The notes: generated from the sequence alone by a model not told the origin. A DNA stretch of 64,000 bases from Paraburkholderia phenoliruptrix (GCF_902859825.1 NZ_CADIKB010000001.1:434001-498000); one strand, 5' to 3'. Counted from the first letter of the stretch, positions 1 to 8,383 are shown. Made by a program: numbers and translations.

Positions 1-1
1 C

Positions 2-115
2 AAGCTGCTCTCAGCCGGTACGCGGCTAAGCGTGGAAGACCTCGCCGACCCTGGGTTCGACCTCAAGGCATTCGCGAACCGCGACGTCGGCGTCGCGCAT
101 GGAGCGGCATCATGA
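2..115 (+). CDS. 3' end of an unidentified protein
   Basis: An open frame runs from the window edge to TGA at 113-115, giving about 37 C-terminal residues (ending DVGVAHGAAS). It stops 15 bases before the ATG of the downstream LysR gene, so the two may be co-transcribed. The fragment is too short for a family call; the codon bias is like that of the neighbouring genes. It could be part of the same catabolic locus, but this is only inferred from position. Confidence 0.4.
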   Translation, partial: KLLSAGTRLSVEDLADPGFDLKAFANRDVGVAHGAAS

Positions 116-130
116 GAGCGGGTGAGAGCC

Positions 131-1105
131 ATGTCCGCTAACCGGATCGACCTCAATTTGCTGCGCGTGTTCGACGCGGTATTCGAGGACCGCAACCTCG
201 CACTGGCGGGCAAGCGTCTGAACCTGAGCCAGTCAGCCATCAGCCATGCGCTCGCGCGCATGCGTGAGGTAGTCGGGGACGATCTGTTCGTGCGCACCGC
301 GAGAGGAATGGAGCCGACCGTGCGCGCGCTGCGCATGGCAGGCCAGGTGCGCGGCGCGCTACAGCAGATTGTGGCCGCGTTGGGTGTGGATGACTTCGAT
401 CCGCAGGTCGCGCAACGCAAGTTTGTCGTGGCTGCGAACGACTACATCACGTCCCTCGTATTGGGGCGGCTGAGTCAGCGCCTATGCGCGGAGGCGCCGC
501 TCGCGGACCTGGTCGTGCGGCCGTCTACGCGGCTCGATCTGGCAGGTCAGATTGACGTAGGCCGAATTGATATTGCAATCGGCATCTTCGCGGACGTACC
601 AGCGCGCTTTCGCTCGATGGCGTTGTGGGAGCAGACAGACGTACTGCTGGTGAACCGCGACCATCCGATTGCCGAGCGGCCGGTTACGCAGCAAGATCTT
701 CTCGCGTATCCACTCGTGGCGATCTCGCAAGGCGGCTCGGAAGAGGGCGCCGTAAGCGGCTTTATTGTCGAACGTGGCCTGGCGCGGCAATCGGAGATGT
801 TCGATCGCGATGCGCTCAACCGGGCGTTCGCCGACACGCCCGACATGCCGCGCATGCGCATGTCCGTCGCGCACTCGCTTGCGATTCCCGCACTGCTTCG
901 CCATAGCGAGATGCTCGCACTGGTTCCGTCGTCGCTCGCTCGGGAACTCGAACGTTATGGCGAACTGAAGATGTGCGCAACGCCCTATGAATGTCCCAAC
1001 GTGACGGTGCGGGCCGTATGGCATGAGCGCAATGACGCGGATCCAGCGCTGCAATGGCTGAGACAACAGCTTGCGGATGTCGCGCGACAGGTTCGTGCTG
1101 GCTGA
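131..1105 (+). CDS. LysR-family transcriptional regulator (NodD/NahR-like group)
   Basis: A 324-residue LysR regulator. The N-terminal winged HTH spans residues about 5-64 (LNLLRVFDAVFEDRNLALAG, then SQSAISHALARMRE) and is followed by a linker helix and a type-2 periplasmic-binding-like effector domain. The FDAVFEDRNLALAG and DDLFVRTARGMEPT patterns fit the NodD/NahR/LinR branch that often controls aromatic catabolism. ATG at 131 is preferred over an upstream GTG at 122 because the HTH then begins at the usual distance. It lies next to a broken aromatic-acid transporter and close to PnbB and nitroreductase genes, so a role as a PnbR-like activator is plausible but inferred. Confidence 0.88.
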   Translation: MSANRIDLNLLRVFDAVFEDRNLALAGKRLNLSQSAISHALARMREVVGDDLFVRTARGMEPTVRALRMAGQVRGALQQIVAALGVDDFDPQVAQRKFVVAANDYITSLVLGRLSQRLCAEAPLADLVVRPSTRLDLAGQIDVGRIDIAIGIFADVPARFRSMALWEQTDVLLVNRDHPIAERPVTQQDLLAYPLVAISQGGSEEGAVSGFIVERGLARQSEMFDRDALNRAFADTPDMPRMRMSVAHSLAIPALLRHSEMLALVPSSLARELERYGELKMCATPYECPNVTVRAVWHERNDADPALQWLRQQLADVARQVRAG

Positions 1106-1451
1106 ACCCATTCGTTCAAGATACCTATGCAAACAATTCACGGCTCGCGAGCCGGCGAGCAGTGCTGTGTCAACATCGCCGAGACCCTGCAAAGCGCGGC
1201 CTTTTTTTACGCAACGCGCACGCATCGCGCGAACGAATCGGCGATGCGCGTGCTTGCTCATTGCCCCCTTTGCGCGATTTGCCGGGTTGTAGAGGTGTTT
1301 TGGCGATCCTAAGCTTGGTCCCCGTCGATACCTGCCATCTCATCAGGTATCGGCATTCTGGCGAACCGCGAGAGCGGATGGCTTTTCAATCAAACCGGCA
1401 AGCGTCACAACGAGCGGGCCGCGCCGGCAGTTCAATCTCCGCGAGGACGCA
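1106..1451. other. Intergenic region between LysR gene and transporter remnant
   Basis: No convincing coding sequence on either strand. It contains a run of seven T at about 1201-1207 and an imperfect hairpin at about 1218-1250 (CGCATCGC pairing with GCGATGCG). Because the T run comes before the hairpin it does not look like a plus-strand terminator. It presumably holds the promoter of the downstream transporter. Confidence 0.5.
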
Positions 1452-2151
1452 ATAGAAGAGACAAGACCAGTCGATGTACAAGTGCTCATCAACGAGCATC
1501 CCTTTTCGCCGTTTCAGCGGCTCATCTTTGCAATGTGCTTACTGATCGTGCTGATGGACGGATTCGATACCGCCGCGATCGGTTTTATCGCACCTTCGCT
1601 ACTGCAGGAATGGCACATCGGCAAAGCAGCGCTCGCCCCGGTGCTCAGTGCGGCACTGTTCGGTCTCGCGTGCGGCGCTGGTTTCCGCGCTGTTTCCGCT
1701 TGGCGGCGTAGGCACAGTGCTATGCGGGATGCTGATGGACCGCTTCAACCCCAATCGCGTCGTAGCCGCTGCCTATGCGCTCGGCGCGGTCAGTGTGTAC
1801 GCGATCGGCCAGGCGGTCGGCAATCTCGGGCTGCTGATGTGCGCGGTGTTCGTCGCGGGCGCGTTAGTGAATACGGCACAGGCGTCGATGCCAGCGCTCG
1901 CCGCGGCCTTTTATCCCACAGCGGGGCGCGGGACAGGCGTTGCATGGATGCTCGGTGTCGGGCGCTTCGGCGGAATTGCCGGTTCGTTTCTTGTCGCGGA
2001 GTTGTCCCGACAGCAAGTCGGCCTGGAAAGCATCTTTACGGTGGTCGCCATAGCGGGCGCGGTGTCGTGCGTCGCGTTACTGATCAAGCAGGCGACGAGT
2101 TCGAGCACGGCCGCAGTGGAATCATCGGAGCGTGAATCGCTTTTACATTGA
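1452..2151 (+). pseudogene. AAHS-type MFS transporter (PcaK/BenK-like), internally deleted and frameshifted
   Basis: Two reading frames encode the two ends of one aromatic-acid:H+ symporter. The first (GTG at 1482 onward) gives INEHPFSPFQ, TM1 with MDGFDTAAIGFIAP, and the start of TM2 (ALFGLACGA). The second frame resumes at about 1665 with SRAALVSALF, GMLMDRFNPNR and the last TM helices, ending at 2151. Intact family members are about 440-460 residues, so roughly half, TM2 to TM7, is missing. The 14 or so bases at 1665-1680 read sensibly in both frames, which suggests deletion between short direct repeats. In frame with the N-terminus, DVQ-LINEHPF extends upstream to an ATA codon at 1452 preceded by GAGGA, possibly the mutated original ATG. 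Uptake of the substrate of the neighbouring catabolic genes is the likely lost role. Confidence 0.85.
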
Positions 2152-2178
2152 CGGCGGACGGTGAGCGGGAACAAACAG

Positions 2179-2212
2179 GCGAGCCTCCAGCGAGGCTCGC
2201 TTTACTTTATTT
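2179..2212. terminator. Rho-independent terminator
   Basis: A perfect 8-bp stem, GCGAGCCT (2179-2186) with AGGCTCGC (2193-2200), closes a 6-base loop and is followed by TTTACTTTATTT. It sits between the convergent transporter remnant and pnbB, overlapping the pnbB stop codon. It would serve the plus strand best. Confidence 0.75.
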
Positions 2213-2758
2213 CGCCGGCGCATCGTAGTTGTACGAGATGCGGCCTGCCGGCAGGAAAAATAGCGCAATCACTGCGCCGCCTTTCGCCTCGGGATAGTGA
2301 TGACTGCCCGGCGCGGGCGCCGTCCAACCGCCATAGCACCAGCCGTTCGGCCCGGCGAGTGCGGCGCCTTCGTCGACTGGCACGACCATATTGAACTCGC
2401 CATACGGGTGAGCATGATAGTCGCCGCGGAAGCTGTTCTCCGGATTGTTTTGCGTGTTGCCGGTGCTATCCATCAGCACTGCGGTGATGCTGAAGAAGAA
2501 AGTAGCCGCGCAAGGATCGACGAGTCGAGCGCGCCGATATCGGGGGCCCGCGATTTCGACGTCGGCGGCCCAACCCTCTTGCACGCCGATCTTGATCAGT
2601 CGCGCAAGGTCCTTATACAAATCGCTATCGACCCCATACTTCGAGTTCAGCCATTGCTCGACTTCCGTATTCGTCGTCATGTCTTTCACTTCCTCAAGAA
2701 ACGGCAGACAGCGCGCGACGAGTTGATCCTTATTGCTGATGGTTGCAGTTTGCGACAT
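2207..2758 (-). CDS. pnbB: 4-hydroxylaminobenzoate lyase family protein (PnbB / DUF4863)
   Basis: A 183-residue protein matching the PnbB family, whose characterised members convert 4-hydroxylaminobenzoate to protocatechuate plus ammonia in 4-nitrobenzoate degraders. The N-terminal half is helical (EVEQWLNSKYGVDSDLYKDL). The C-terminal half has the family's cupin-like signature with HAHPYGEFNMVVP, WCYGGWTAPAPGSHHYPEA and ALFFLPAGRISY. The start at 2758 has AAGGAGA seven bases upstream. It is divergent from the porin gene and convergent with the broken transporter. A nitroreductase that could make its substrate lies 1.7 kb away. The family call is firm; the substrate is inferred from the family and context. 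Confidence 0.85.
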   Translation of the reverse strand: MSQTATISNKDQLVARCLPFLEEVKDMTTNTEVEQWLNSKYGVDSDLYKDLARLIKIGVQEGWAADVEIAGPRYRRARLVDPCAATFFFSITAVLMDSTGNTQNNPENSFRGDYHAHPYGEFNMVVPVDEGAALAGPNGWCYGGWTAPAPGSHHYPEAKGGAVIALFFLPAGRISYNYDAPAK

Positions 2759-3213
2759 TCCAGTTTCTCCTTGAAATGCATGCCGCGTTCACGATGCCAT
2801 AGGGGAGACGGCTAATAAAGCGAACTTTCTGCAACGCCGGATTGCACGGGATTCATATGAGGCTGAGTGTCTTAAACGTCGTGCGTGAGGCGCGGAACCC
2901 ATCGATTCACATTGTTCAATATTGGATTGAAGACATTTCAGCGCAGAACTGGAATTGAGGCGTCCTTGGCGGATGTTCGTTTTTTTCATCTGAGATTTTT
3001 TGAGTGTTTTGGACCATTGAGAGAAAACCTGGCTTGCCTGCTCCAATCGGAGAAGGATTTGCCCGACGCATTTTTCCTCTTCATTGCGGACGGCCTCTCG
3101 CTTTAGGGGTTTCCCCGTTGTCGTGTTCACTGACCGACCTTAATCTCGCCGCCATGCATTCGTGACGAGCAGCTTCGTCATTCAAACATACGAGACGCGG
3201 TCGAGGAGACTTC
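2759..3213. other. Divergent regulatory region between pnbB and porin gene
   Basis: 455 bases, visibly richer in A+T than the surroundings (T-rich stretch around 2970-3010). Short open frames exist on both strands but neither resembles a known protein and neither has a good ribosome-binding site. It probably holds both divergent promoters and LysR binding sites; I could not identify a specific operator. Confidence 0.5.
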
Positions 3214-4344
3214 ATGAAATGTGGCAGGTCGGCGATATTGGCGGCGGGACTGTTCAGCGCTTCGGCATGTGCACAAAGCAGCGTGACGCTCTACGGCGTG
3301 TTGGATACGGGCGTCGAATACGTGTCCCACGCGAATGCTGCAGGAGGCTATGTCGTGCGCATGCCGGGCATCACCGGGGAATTGCCGTCGCGCTGGGGGA
3401 TGCGTGGTTCTGAAGACTTCGGCAGTGGACTGAAGGCGTCTTTCGTTCTTGAAAGCGGCTTCAACATGCGTGGCGGCGACTCGGGGCAGGGCGGCCGCCT
3501 GTTCGGACGACAGGCGTGGGTGGGACTGGAAGGGCCATGGGGTGCGCTGAGTTTCGGCCGCCAGTACACGATGACGTACTGGGCGATCTCCGATGCGGAC
3601 ATTCTCGGTCCCGACATCTATGGCATCGGCGCACTTGACGCGTATATACCGAACGCCAGAAGCGACAACACCATCGTCTACAAGGGCAAGTTCCACGGCT
3701 TAACGGTCGGGGCGTCATGGTCGTTTGGACGCGACAGCACGGGCACGGGCAATTCACCCGGGCAAGGCACTTGCGCGGGTCAGGTGCCCGGCGACGTCAA
3801 CCAGTGCCGGCAATGGAGCGCGATGCTCAAGTACGACGGCACCTACTTTGGCGTCGCGACCGCGTATGACGAGCAGCGTGGCGGCACCAATGCGGCCGCC
3901 AGCTTCTTTGACGGCGTAGTGCCATTCAAGACGTCTTCTAGTGGCGATAAGGACGCACGTCTTCAGGCAAATGGCTATGTGAATGTTGCGGGTGTAAAGC
4001 TCGGCGCCGGATGGTTAAGTCGTCGCGTGGAAAGCAATGCGCCCGGCGGCGACGTGCACTCAGATCTTTTCTTTATTGGGGCGCAGTACTACGTGACCCC
4101 CGCATTTGCGCTTGATGGAGAGGCGTATCGCGTGCTCGTCGAGCAGCACAATGCACGCGCAACCATGGCGAGCATGCGGGCAACTTACTTCCTGTCGAAG
4201 AGGACAGCGGTATACGGCAATGTCGCTTATCTGTGGAACAGCGCGCACGCCCGCTATTCGGTCAGCGCGGGCGGCGGCGGGACGACGCCTGCGCCGGGCG
4301 TCGGACAGCTCGCAGCAATCGTGGGTATGCGGCACACGTTCTGA
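3214..4344 (+). CDS. Gram-negative porin (OmpC-like, Burkholderiales type)
   Basis: A 376-residue outer-membrane trimeric porin. The signal peptide (about residues 1-20, ending ASACA) precedes the mature start QSSVTLYGVLDTGVEYV. SRWGMRGSEDFGSGLKASF and FGRQAWVGLEGPWGALSFGR are hallmark strands, and the C-terminus ends in a Phe (MRHTF) as expected for BAM insertion. GAGGAG precedes the ATG. An insertion at about residues 180-200 with two cysteines (GTCAGQVPGDVNQC) may form a disulfide-bonded loop. It lies between pnbB and the nitroreductase gene and may be the outer-membrane entry for the locus substrate. Confidence 0.9.
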   Translation: MKCGRSAILAAGLFSASACAQSSVTLYGVLDTGVEYVSHANAAGGYVVRMPGITGELPSRWGMRGSEDFGSGLKASFVLESGFNMRGGDSGQGGRLFGRQAWVGLEGPWGALSFGRQYTMTYWAISDADILGPDIYGIGALDAYIPNARSDNTIVYKGKFHGLTVGASWSFGRDSTGTGNSPGQGTCAGQVPGDVNQCRQWSAMLKYDGTYFGVATAYDEQRGGTNAAASFFDGVVPFKTSSSGDKDARLQANGYVNVAGVKLGAGWLSRRVESNAPGGDVHSDLFFIGAQYYVTPAFALDGEAYRVLVEQHNARATMASMRATYFLSKRTAVYGNVAYLWNSAHARYSVSAGGGGTTPAPGVGQLAAIVGMRHTF

Positions 4345-4495
4345 TCCGGTGCAGTACCTCAACTTTTCACGGTATCGCGATGTGTTCAGTTGCGATGCCT
4401 TTTACGAGTGCGGATTCGCATCCATTTATGCAGCCGCCACGCGCTTCGTTATCTGCAAGTGGTGTGGGCGGCACTCTATCAATTGGCATTGACCT

Positions 4496-5197
4496 ATGAG
4501 AACCGACCGTAACACCAACCCTGACGCGCGTGTGGTTGACTCGGTGATTCGATCACGCCGGGCCGTCAGGGCTTTTAGACCCGATCCAATTGCGCGACAC
4601 GTCATTGACCAGATTCTTGAAGTGGCAAGCTATGCGCCGAGCAATTCGAACACGCAGCCCTGGCGGGTCGATGTTCTCGCCGGGCCGGCAAAGTCCGCTT
4701 TGAGCGATGTTCTGAAGCAGGCGCACGAAGAGAATCGCCACCCTCCGCTCACGCACATGCCCGAGGTTTTGCCGGAAGCGATGAGAAGAAGGCAGGAAGC
4801 ATTTGGCGCCGCATATTACGGTGTGCTCGGTGTGCCCAAGCACGATGTACAACAGCGTGCCCGTGTGACTGCGAGAAACTTCGATTTCTTTGGCGCGCCT
4901 GTGGGCCTGATCTTTTCAATCGATTCAGCGCTGACAAAGTTCAGCTGGCTGGATTACGGCATCTTTATACAGACCGTCATGGTGGCAGCACAAGCGGTAA
5001 GTCTCGACACGTGTCCGCAGGTTTCGTTTGCGAGATTCCAGAAGGTGATTGCGGAACACCTGGCGCTTCCTGCGAACTATGAAGTGGTGTGTGGAATGAG
5101 TATGGGATTGTCTGACTGCAACTCCCCAGTCAGCCGTCTGGAAACCGGACGCGAACCCGTTGAGAACTTCGCGCGGTTTCTCGGGTTCGACTCGTAG
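4496..5197 (+). CDS. Nitroreductase family flavoprotein (candidate 4-nitrobenzoate reductase, PnbA-like)
   Basis: A 233-residue FMN-dependent nitroreductase. The FMN-phosphate motif SRRAVRAFRPDPI lies at about residues 20-32, and APSNSNTQPWRVDVL at about 46-60 is the second family signature. The C-terminal domain has LDTCPQVSF and a conserved GMSMG segment. Members of this subgroup reduce nitroaromatics such as 4-nitrobenzoate to hydroxylamines using NAD(P)H. Linkage with the PnbB lyase, a LysR regulator and a porin supports that, but the substrate is inferred. It follows the porin gene by 151 bases on the same strand, with no terminator seen between them. The ATG at 4496 has only a weak upstream purine stretch. 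Confidence 0.85.
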   Translation: MRTDRNTNPDARVVDSVIRSRRAVRAFRPDPIARHVIDQILEVASYAPSNSNTQPWRVDVLAGPAKSALSDVLKQAHEENRHPPLTHMPEVLPEAMRRRQEAFGAAYYGVLGVPKHDVQQRARVTARNFDFFGAPVGLIFSIDSALTKFSWLDYGIFIQTVMVAAQAVSLDTCPQVSFARFQKVIAEHLALPANYEVVCGMSMGLSDCNSPVSRLETGREPVENFARFLGFDS

Positions 5198-5686
5198 CTG
5201 TTCGTCTGGTGTCGTCGCGCATTCGCCTCGGATGAGGACGGTGGCCTCTGCATACGAGAGGCTGCAGGCGCGCAAATTGGTTCAGCGGGCCACATGGTCA
5301 ATCTGGTCACAAGCGATCAATCGTCAACACCGAAATGCATGGCATGCAACCCACCATGAATTGAAAAGCAGCCTCTGCAGCGTGACCACATGCTGCGTCC
5401 TGCTTGTAAGCCTGCCAGGCCCGCACAAGCCGGCCTTGGCAGAAAACACTGTTTCGTTGGCCGTGTTCCGGGCATCAATCGAATTGAAAGTCGGCTGTCG
5501 CAGTCCGATACTTGGCTTGTGGTTTTGCTCTGTCGAAGTACTCGGCAATAGACACACCGGCTGGACAAACGCAGTGAAAGACTCGCAATCCGAACTCCGG
5601 GGCAGGCATGTCCCGATTCTCAACATAGCTTGCTGAGCCGCTCATAAGACGCGCGGTTCGACCAGGCAGATATTGGAGCAACGAAC
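5198..5686. other. Long intergenic region, no gene recognised
   Basis: 489 bases between the nitroreductase and the HD-domain gene. Open frames occur on both strands but none has a recognisable domain or a ribosome-binding site. The end of the region carries the promoter and the GGAG site for the HD-domain gene. Confidence 0.5.
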
Positions 5687-6370
5687 ATGACGACCATCGC
5701 AGGAATCAAGATCCCCGATAGCAAACTGGCGCGTGCGGCCACCGAACTCGTTCGCGACACGGAGTCGGATCTGCTTTTCCACCACTCGACTCGCGTGTTT
5801 CTTTTCGGCGCTCTCACCGGTGAGCGCAAGCAATTGAAGTATGACCCGGAGCTTCTGTACATCGGCGCCATGTTCCACGACATGGGGCTTACCGAACAAT
5901 TCAGGACGTCACAGAACCGCTTCGAGGTGGACAGCGCGAATGCAGCGCGTCGGTTCCTCGAGCAGCACAGTATTCCCGAGGGAGATGTCGACCTCGTGTG
6001 GGACGCGATTGCGTTGCATACCACGCCGGGTATTCCGCCATTCAAGAAGCCGGTGGTTCAACTGGTGACGGCAGGCGTCGAGATGGACGTGCTCGGCTTT
6101 GCATTTGACGAATTCACCGAGGAACAGCGCAAGGTAGTGGTTGCTGCTCACCCTCGCGGGGAGAACTTCAAGGAGCAGATCATCAACGCCTTTAACGATG
6201 GAATGAAGCACCGGCCGGACTCGACCTTTGGCACTGTCAACGACGACGTGCTTGCGCTGAAGGACGTGGGTTTCCGTCGGAAGAACTTCTGCAGCATCAT
6301 TCTCGGGAATGCGTGGAACGACTCGAATTACGCGTGCACTTGCAACGATCCGGCACATAAGCACGGTTGA
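5687..6370 (+). CDS. HD-domain phosphohydrolase-like protein (cyanamide-hydratase-like)
   Basis: A 227-residue protein with an HD fold. Metal ligands are visible as LLFHHSTRVF (His 32/33), the MFHDMG motif (His 64, Asp 65), a downstream His in AIALHTTPG (111) and an Asp in GVEMDVLGF. This spacing and the HTTPG segment resemble the cyanamide hydratase/HD family of fungi and bacteria rather than ppGpp hydrolases. The C-terminus is Cys/His rich (CTCNDPAHKHG). GGAG lies 8 bases before the ATG. It may belong to the upstream catabolic cluster, for instance handling a nitrogenous by-product, but this is only a guess from proximity. Confidence 0.75.
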   Translation: MTTIAGIKIPDSKLARAATELVRDTESDLLFHHSTRVFLFGALTGERKQLKYDPELLYIGAMFHDMGLTEQFRTSQNRFEVDSANAARRFLEQHSIPEGDVDLVWDAIALHTTPGIPPFKKPVVQLVTAGVEMDVLGFAFDEFTEEQRKVVVAAHPRGENFKEQIINAFNDGMKHRPDSTFGTVNDDVLALKDVGFRRKNFCSIILGNAWNDSNYACTCNDPAHKHG

Positions 6371-6416
6371 ACACGCATGCATGACTAACGCGTAGCGCAA
6401 GCTTCAAAGCCAAAGA

Positions 6417-6449
6417 GCCGGCGAGGCGTGTCCCACAACACTCGTCGGC
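6417..6449. terminator. Weak terminator-like hairpin after the HD-domain gene
   Basis: GCCGGCGAG (6417-6425) can pair with CTCGTCGGC (6441-6449), with one G-T pair, around a 15-base loop. There is no T tract, so termination is uncertain. Confidence 0.3.
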
Positions 6450-6532
6450 AGGCGATCACCGAGTTATCGGTTGCCTTGATAACATAGAAGATCAAGCGTT
6501 GATACAGAGTCGTGCCGCCGGTAACGGGCAAG

Positions 6533-6632
6533 GACGACACAGCTGCATCTACCGGAGTAAGTCCTTCCGGAAGCCAGGCAAGGACGGTACTCGTGATGCA
6601 GCTACCGTCATCCCCGGGTGGAGGTCACCCGG
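6533..6632. other. Nested hairpin structure, possible structured RNA or bidirectional terminator
   Basis: Coaxial stems are visible: AGCTGCATC (6541-6549) with GATGCAGCT (6595-6603), GAGTA (6555-6559) with TACTC (6588-6592), and GTCCTT (6561-6566) with AAGGAC (6580-6585), closing a 13-base loop. GACG (6533-6536) with CGTC (6606-6609) extends the base. A second hairpin, CCGGGTG (6614-6620) with CACCCGG (6626-6632), overlaps the stop codon of the minus-strand membrane-protein gene. Twenty perfectly paired bases in three nested stems are unlikely by chance. The region lies between convergent genes. Confidence 0.55.
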
Positions 6633-7455
6633 TGTGTCGCCGGATCAATTGGCGCAGCGACACCGCGTGCAACAGGATCGACGCTGGCACGACGAACGCG
6701 GGAGTCAACACGGCCGGATAAGCGCCGGCACCGATGCTCGGCATGCTCGGAACCATCACCTGCAATGGTCCAGGTGAAGTGATTATCCCCAAAGTAATCG
6801 CGACGGCGAAGTCGGCGAGGCCGTACAGGTTCCAGACGATCGCTGCCTTGCGCCCTTGAGCCGCACCGCTCGCCACGGCGATCGCCGCTGGCACGGCGAA
6901 CACGCCGGTCAACACATCGCCGATTCCCGCCGGCAACGCGAACACGCCCGGCAGCAAGCCGTGCAGCCACGCAGCGAGCGCCCAACTGCCGAATACGCGG
7001 TAGAGCTGAAGAGCGACAAGCCAACTTGCCGGCATCGCGTCCAGCATCGACCCGACCCGCTTTGACAATAGCAGCAGCGGCGCGCCGATCATCACCGGCA
7101 CGAAGATCGCTAACGGCAAAATCGGCAATGGCGACGCGCCCGCGCGGAAAGCGCCGTTGATCGCCGCGCTCCATGCAACAGCGAACCAGAGCGTGTCCGG
7201 GACCATGATCGCCAGCCATGTCGTACGGCGTTGGCCGGGCGTCAAATCGGTGCTTTCGAGGCCGAGCCACAAACCAACTGCGATCAACGCGTGGGCCGTC
7301 AACTGGTGAGCCGTGGTCGGAACGCCGCTCGCCGGGATTGCCGGCTGCCAATAGATCAACACGATCCACAGCGCCACGAACAGGATGACCCAAAGCAGAC
7401 TGCGCCGCGCGTGACCACGGAGGACGATATCGACGGGGGCGGGGACGGTGGTCAT
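6625..7455 (-). CDS. Polytopic inner-membrane protein of unknown function
   Basis: A 276-residue hydrophobic protein with about seven or eight predicted TM segments (for example LLWVILFVALWIVLIYW at 19-35 and the final VLTPAFVVPASILLHAVSL). No catalytic motif is recognised. Its ATG overlaps the TGA of the upstream methyltransferase gene by one base (TGATG), so the two are translationally coupled and probably act together. A hairpin overlaps its stop codon. Homologous pairs are, as far as I recall, seen elsewhere in Burkholderiales, but no function is known to me. Confidence 0.75.
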   Translation of the reverse strand: MTTVPAPVDIVLRGHARRSLLWVILFVALWIVLIYWQPAIPASGVPTTAHQLTAHALIAVGLWLGLESTDLTPGQRRTTWLAIMVPDTLWFAVAWSAAINGAFRAGASPLPILPLAIFVPVMIGAPLLLLSKRVGSMLDAMPASWLVALQLYRVFGSWALAAWLHGLLPGVFALPAGIGDVLTGVFAVPAAIAVASGAAQGRKAAIVWNLYGLADFAVAITLGIITSPGPLQVMVPSMPSIGAGAYPAVLTPAFVVPASILLHAVSLRQLIRRHTG

Positions 7456-8306
7456 CAGCGGTGCTCCAGGTGATTTGCAGCCTTCGGAGATGCGTTCTCG
7501 AACACCGCTGTCAATACGCCGAGCCGGCCTTCCATGAGATTTCGGCCCAGGTTCTTCGTGAGCTCGGCGAAGTCCGGCCCAATCACCACGCCGAGATGGG
7601 GCGAGGGCGGTGGCCCTGACGCACGCAACTGGGCGAACCAGGCCTTTGCGGTCTCGCTGTCGTCCTGCAATGACAGCGTGCGGAACCCGGCGTGTTCGAT
7701 CGCCGCGCGCGTTGCCTCGACCGTGAGGAGAAAACTCGTCGTGGGCGTGCGCGCCCAGGGAACGGGATAGAGCGGTTCGCCGCCGTTTGCGACGACGTCG
7801 AACGTCGCGAACCTGCCGCCCGGCTTCAGCACGCGTTGGATCTCCCGGTAAAGCCGTGTGCGCTCGGCGATGTTCATTGCGACGTGCTGCATGAATACGG
7901 CGTCGAAATGGTCGTCGGCAAACGGAATATCGAGCGCGCTGGCAACACGGAACGACACCTGCTCGCTCTGCTCGGTGCGCTGAGTAAGATAGCGTGCGGC
8001 ATCCACGAACGGCTCGCTGATGTCGATACCCGTCACCCGGCAGCCATAGGTTGCAGCGAGAAAACGGGCCGGCCCGCCAACCCCCGAACCGACGTCCAGC
8101 ACGGACATTGCAGCGGTGATGCCAGCCGATCCGGCAAGCTCGGCGGTCGCAGCAAGCCCACGGGTGTGAAACTGGTCGAGACCCGCGAGTTGGAACGGTG
8201 TGAGCGGCTGATCCTCCGGTCCGAACGCCGTGAGCGTACTCTTCAGCCGCTCGGTCAGTCCCGTCGCGCGATAGTGATCGCGCACGCCATCAAGTGCATC
8301 TTTCAT
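7455..8306 (-). CDS. Class I SAM-dependent methyltransferase (UbiE/COQ5-like)
   Basis: A 283-residue methyltransferase. Motif I is VLDVGSGVGGPARFL (about residues 69-83). The acidic end of beta 2 is VTGIDISEPFV, motif II/III is FDAVFMQHVAMNI, and the post-motif is VLKPGGRFATFDVV. This domain set is typical of small-molecule methyltransferases; the substrate is unknown. The ATG at 8306 has AGGAAT upstream. It is divergent from a LysR gene (131 bases apart), a usual arrangement for control by that regulator, and forms a two-gene operon with the downstream membrane protein. Confidence 0.88.
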   Translation of the reverse strand: MKDALDGVRDHYRATGLTERLKSTLTAFGPEDQPLTPFQLAGLDQFHTRGLAATAELAGSAGITAAMSVLDVGSGVGGPARFLAATYGCRVTGIDISEPFVDAARYLTQRTEQSEQVSFRVASALDIPFADDHFDAVFMQHVAMNIAERTRLYREIQRVLKPGGRFATFDVVANGGEPLYPVPWARTPTTSFLLTVEATRAAIEHAGFRTLSLQDDSETAKAWFAQLRASGPPPSPHLGVVIGPDFAELTKNLGRNLMEGRLGVLTAVFENASPKAANHLEHR

Positions 8307-8383
8307 TGCAAGATTCCTCCAGGGGCCTGGCAGATTGTCGAGAGCTTGCGAGCGGGCATTGCCACTACTTTCCGCTCACGGAC

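Noticed and set aside
1201..1250. T run plus hairpin after the first LysR gene as a terminator
   Set aside because: The T run precedes the hairpin on the plus strand and neither strand gives a proper stem followed by T residues.
482..1261. Long minus-strand open frame opposite the first LysR gene
   Set aside because: It is a shadow of the LysR coding frame; no domain and no ribosome-binding site.
2789..3130. 113-codon minus-strand frame in the pnbB-porin spacer
   Set aside because: Composition is basic and irregular, there is no recognisable domain, and the spacer is expected to hold two promoters. A small remnant cannot be excluded.
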